From Arion vulgaris (Eukaryota > Mollusca > Gastropoda > Stylommatophora > Arionidae), in contig CM036761.1 of NCBI GenBank assembly GCA_020796225.1, positions 36,112,928 to 36,176,927 on the forward strand: a DNA stretch of 64,000 nt, written 5' to 3'. The first letter of the stretch is position 1; the number at the start of each line of letters is the position of its first letter. Below, piece by piece: positions 62,456-64,000 of this stretch. Made by a program: the position numbers and the translations under genes. The notes under the pieces were generated by a model. That model had not been told where the DNA came from, did no database searches, and saw nothing but the letters and a program-made list of their open reading frames with translations.

Positions 62456-62944
62456 AGCCAATGAATGTCGTAATAAATAAAGATAAATGGTTTGAACCCT
62501 GTGTTTGATAACTGTGTTTTATATTCTACTATTTGTTTAATACCACTTACTGGACATATTCATTGGCTCCGATGCTTTCCCTTGGGTAAGGGTTGTCATA
62601 TGTTGAAACTGAGAAACCGGAATATTTCTTGCCACAAGTCCGTTTTTTTGGGACATGTCTTGCCACCTGTTCCGGTTTTCCGGGACAGTCATTATTTTGT
62701 ATAAAATAATTCACAGTATACAAAGATCTGTGAGTCATCCTAATGTTCCAATTTTTGCTTTTTGCGAATCACTAAAGATTTCCAGATGGAAGGGAAAAGA
62801 CAGTTTAATATCGGTTTAATAACGTCTTGACAGAAATTAACAACGGTTTAATATCTTTTAATAACGGTTTAATATTACCGTTGTAATATCTTTGTCAAAG
62901 TCTGTATGTGGTGTTCTGTGACATTCGTCACTTTTGTTGTATCG
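62456..62944. other. No gene seen; includes an 'ccgggacagtc' motif
   Basis: 62637-62690 ('gtccgtttttttgggacatg', 'gttccggttttccgggacag') resembles 63195-63297. 'ggtttaat' is repeated at 62802-62885. Confidence 0.4.
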
Positions 62945-62990
62945 TTTGCTTGATAAAGGCATTTTGGGTCGAAACGTTGCTGTGTATTGT
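62945..62990 (+). other. 'gataaaggcatttt...cgaaacgttg' motif
   Basis: 'cttgataaaggcattttggg' then 'tcgaaacgttg'. It is the best copy of the motif also at 10028 and 23285. Confidence 0.38.
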
Positions 62991-63194
62991 CATTGTTTTT
63001 GTATTTTGTAAAACTACATTACTTTGTTATTACGTGTTTCACCAGTACCAAGTCACAGCTATAATGAAAACAAAAATACTGCGACAGTAAGTGTGGACGT
63101 AAGATTTTCAAGTTTTCAAATTAAAACAGTTCTCCTATCTGATAATCGAGAAAAAAAGTATGATTTATTTGTAAGTCTCATTTGACAGGGACAA

Positions 63195-63300
63195 AACCGG
63201 GACAAATGACCGCACCGAAAGCTTTTTTCGGAACACCATATTTTTTCGTTAACAACCGGGACTGTCCCTGAAAACCAGGATGTCTGGCAACCTTCCTTGA
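63195..63300. repeat. Dispersed 'ccgggac...gtctggcaacc' repeat
   Basis: 'aaaccgggacaaatgaccgc', 'aacaaccgggactgtccctg', 'aaaaccaggatgtctggcaa'. Likely the end of a dispersed element related to 62637-62690. Confidence 0.4.
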
Positions 63301-63429
63301 GCTCTTAAAACTCCTTATTCTTTTATTGTTGAGTAAACTTGCTCATTGAGTACACACAGCCACGACCAGAGTGTGCTGGCGTTATTAAACTACTAATGTA
63401 TTCATTAAGCTACTCCAACTCTTGTTGTT

Positions 63430-63830
63430 CAAATTGTGTGTTTGTTTATGTAGTGGATTTAAACGCCTCTTTAGGCTGAGGCACGCCTCATTCAATCAAA
63501 GAACGAGTCTTTTTTTAAAAACTCAATGCGTGTTTTATGTCAGAACAGAGATAAAAAAATAAGAATTAACACCTTGCAGAGAATCCAAGTTGTGTGTTGT
63601 TGTGTAGGGAATTAAATCCTTTTAAAGCCGAGGCACGCTTGCTCAACCTAGCGACAAGCCTTTTATTGGTTATATCAGAGCGTGTAGTCTAACAGATAAA
63701 AAAAATAAGAATTAACTCCTTGCAGAGAATCCAAGTTGTTTGTTATTTGTTTGTTATGTAGTGGATTCAAGATTTTTTAAGCTGAGGCACTAACTTTCAA
63801 CCTAAGTACGATGTTGTTATTGGTTATATC
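63430..63830. repeat. Dispersed repeat G, tandem trimer (copies 5-7)
   Basis: Three consecutive copies begin near 63437, 63592 and 63738, each with 'tgt.tagtggatt.aa', 'gctgaggcac', 'aataagaattaac..cttgca' and 'gagaatccaagttg'. The third is cut after 'ttattggttatatc' by the MITE at 63831. Confidence 0.85.
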
Positions 63831-63996
63831 CAGTGACGACTCGTAATCATTTTGTTGGTGGGGCCAGACAGAAATTTTCGGAAAAATCATGTTTTTGGGT
63901 TGGGTAATATTATAATTTATAAAATCATAAATACACGTTACACATTATTCTTGGTGGGGTCCAGCCCCACTGGCCTATACTGACGAGCCGCCACTG
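63831..63996. mobile_element. hAT-type MITE copy 5 (166 bp)
   Basis: Ends 'cagtgacgactcgtaatcat' and 'ctgacgagccgccactg'. The left flank is 'gttatatc' and the four bases available after the right end are 'gtta', the start of the same 8-mer; the window then ends. Confidence 0.88.
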
Positions 63997-64000
63997 GTTA

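Noticed and set aside
1..64000. Bacterial or viral origin of the window
   Set aside because: No operon-like coding density or phage/virus gene order; SINEs, LINEs and MITEs with TSDs show an animal genome.

Overview
The window looks like an intergenic or intronic stretch of a large, AT-rich, repeat-laden animal genome. The evidence is the absence of bacterial-type gene packing, several families of tRNA-derived SINEs, 3' ends of several LINE families, hAT-type and mariner-type MITEs with target-site duplications (TSDs), solo-LTR-like copies, and about a dozen and a half microsatellite or minisatellite arrays that together cover roughly a quarter of the 64 kb. The family mix (an RTE-clade LINE, many SINEs, huge minisatellites) fits a lophotrochozoan invertebrate such as a mollusc, but the species cannot be fixed from the sequence. 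I see no intact protein-coding gene, no rRNA, no convincing functional tRNA and no CRISPR.

Layout. 1-4.4 kb: polypyrimidine tract, LTR-like copy 1, 33-bp minisatellite, (TAC)n. 4.4-5.8 kb: a putative hAT-type element that carries a large foldback of a tRNA-like sequence. 6-11.5 kb: SINEs, 62-bp and 68-bp minisatellites and an internally expanded SINE relative. 11.5-16.8 kb: a 69-bp minisatellite split by a nearly full-length RTE LINE (minus strand, 12-bp TSD). 17-24.5 kb: LTR-like copy 2, a hAT MITE nested in a SINE, a 2.1-kb 41-bp minisatellite, SINEs and LINE ends. 24.8 kb: one weak candidate for a real host exon (signal peptide followed by GTAAGT). 25-35 kb: SINE and LINE fragments, a mariner-type MITE and a 1.4-kb 20-bp minisatellite. 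35.4-36 kb: a GC-rich 13/20-bp array. 36-42.4 kb: SINEs, LINE 3' ends and two hAT MITEs. 42.7-47.1 kb: a LINE 3' end in which a piece of its own coding sequence has expanded into about 85 copies. 47-57 kb: SINEs, LINE ends, LTR-like copy 3 and a decayed DDE transposase. 57-64 kb: (GTA)n, 38-bp and 51-bp arrays, SINEs, and a tandem trimer of a dispersed repeat ending in a fifth hAT MITE.

Family names used here (SINE A, C, D, E, F; repeats B, G, M; LINE H, I, J, N, O, P) are local labels that I assigned from copies compared within this window; they are not database names. The parts do not work together as a pathway. What they show is a history of insertions: arrays cut by LINEs, SINEs cut by MITEs, LINEs cut by SINEs, and transposon pieces that became seeds for tandem repeats.
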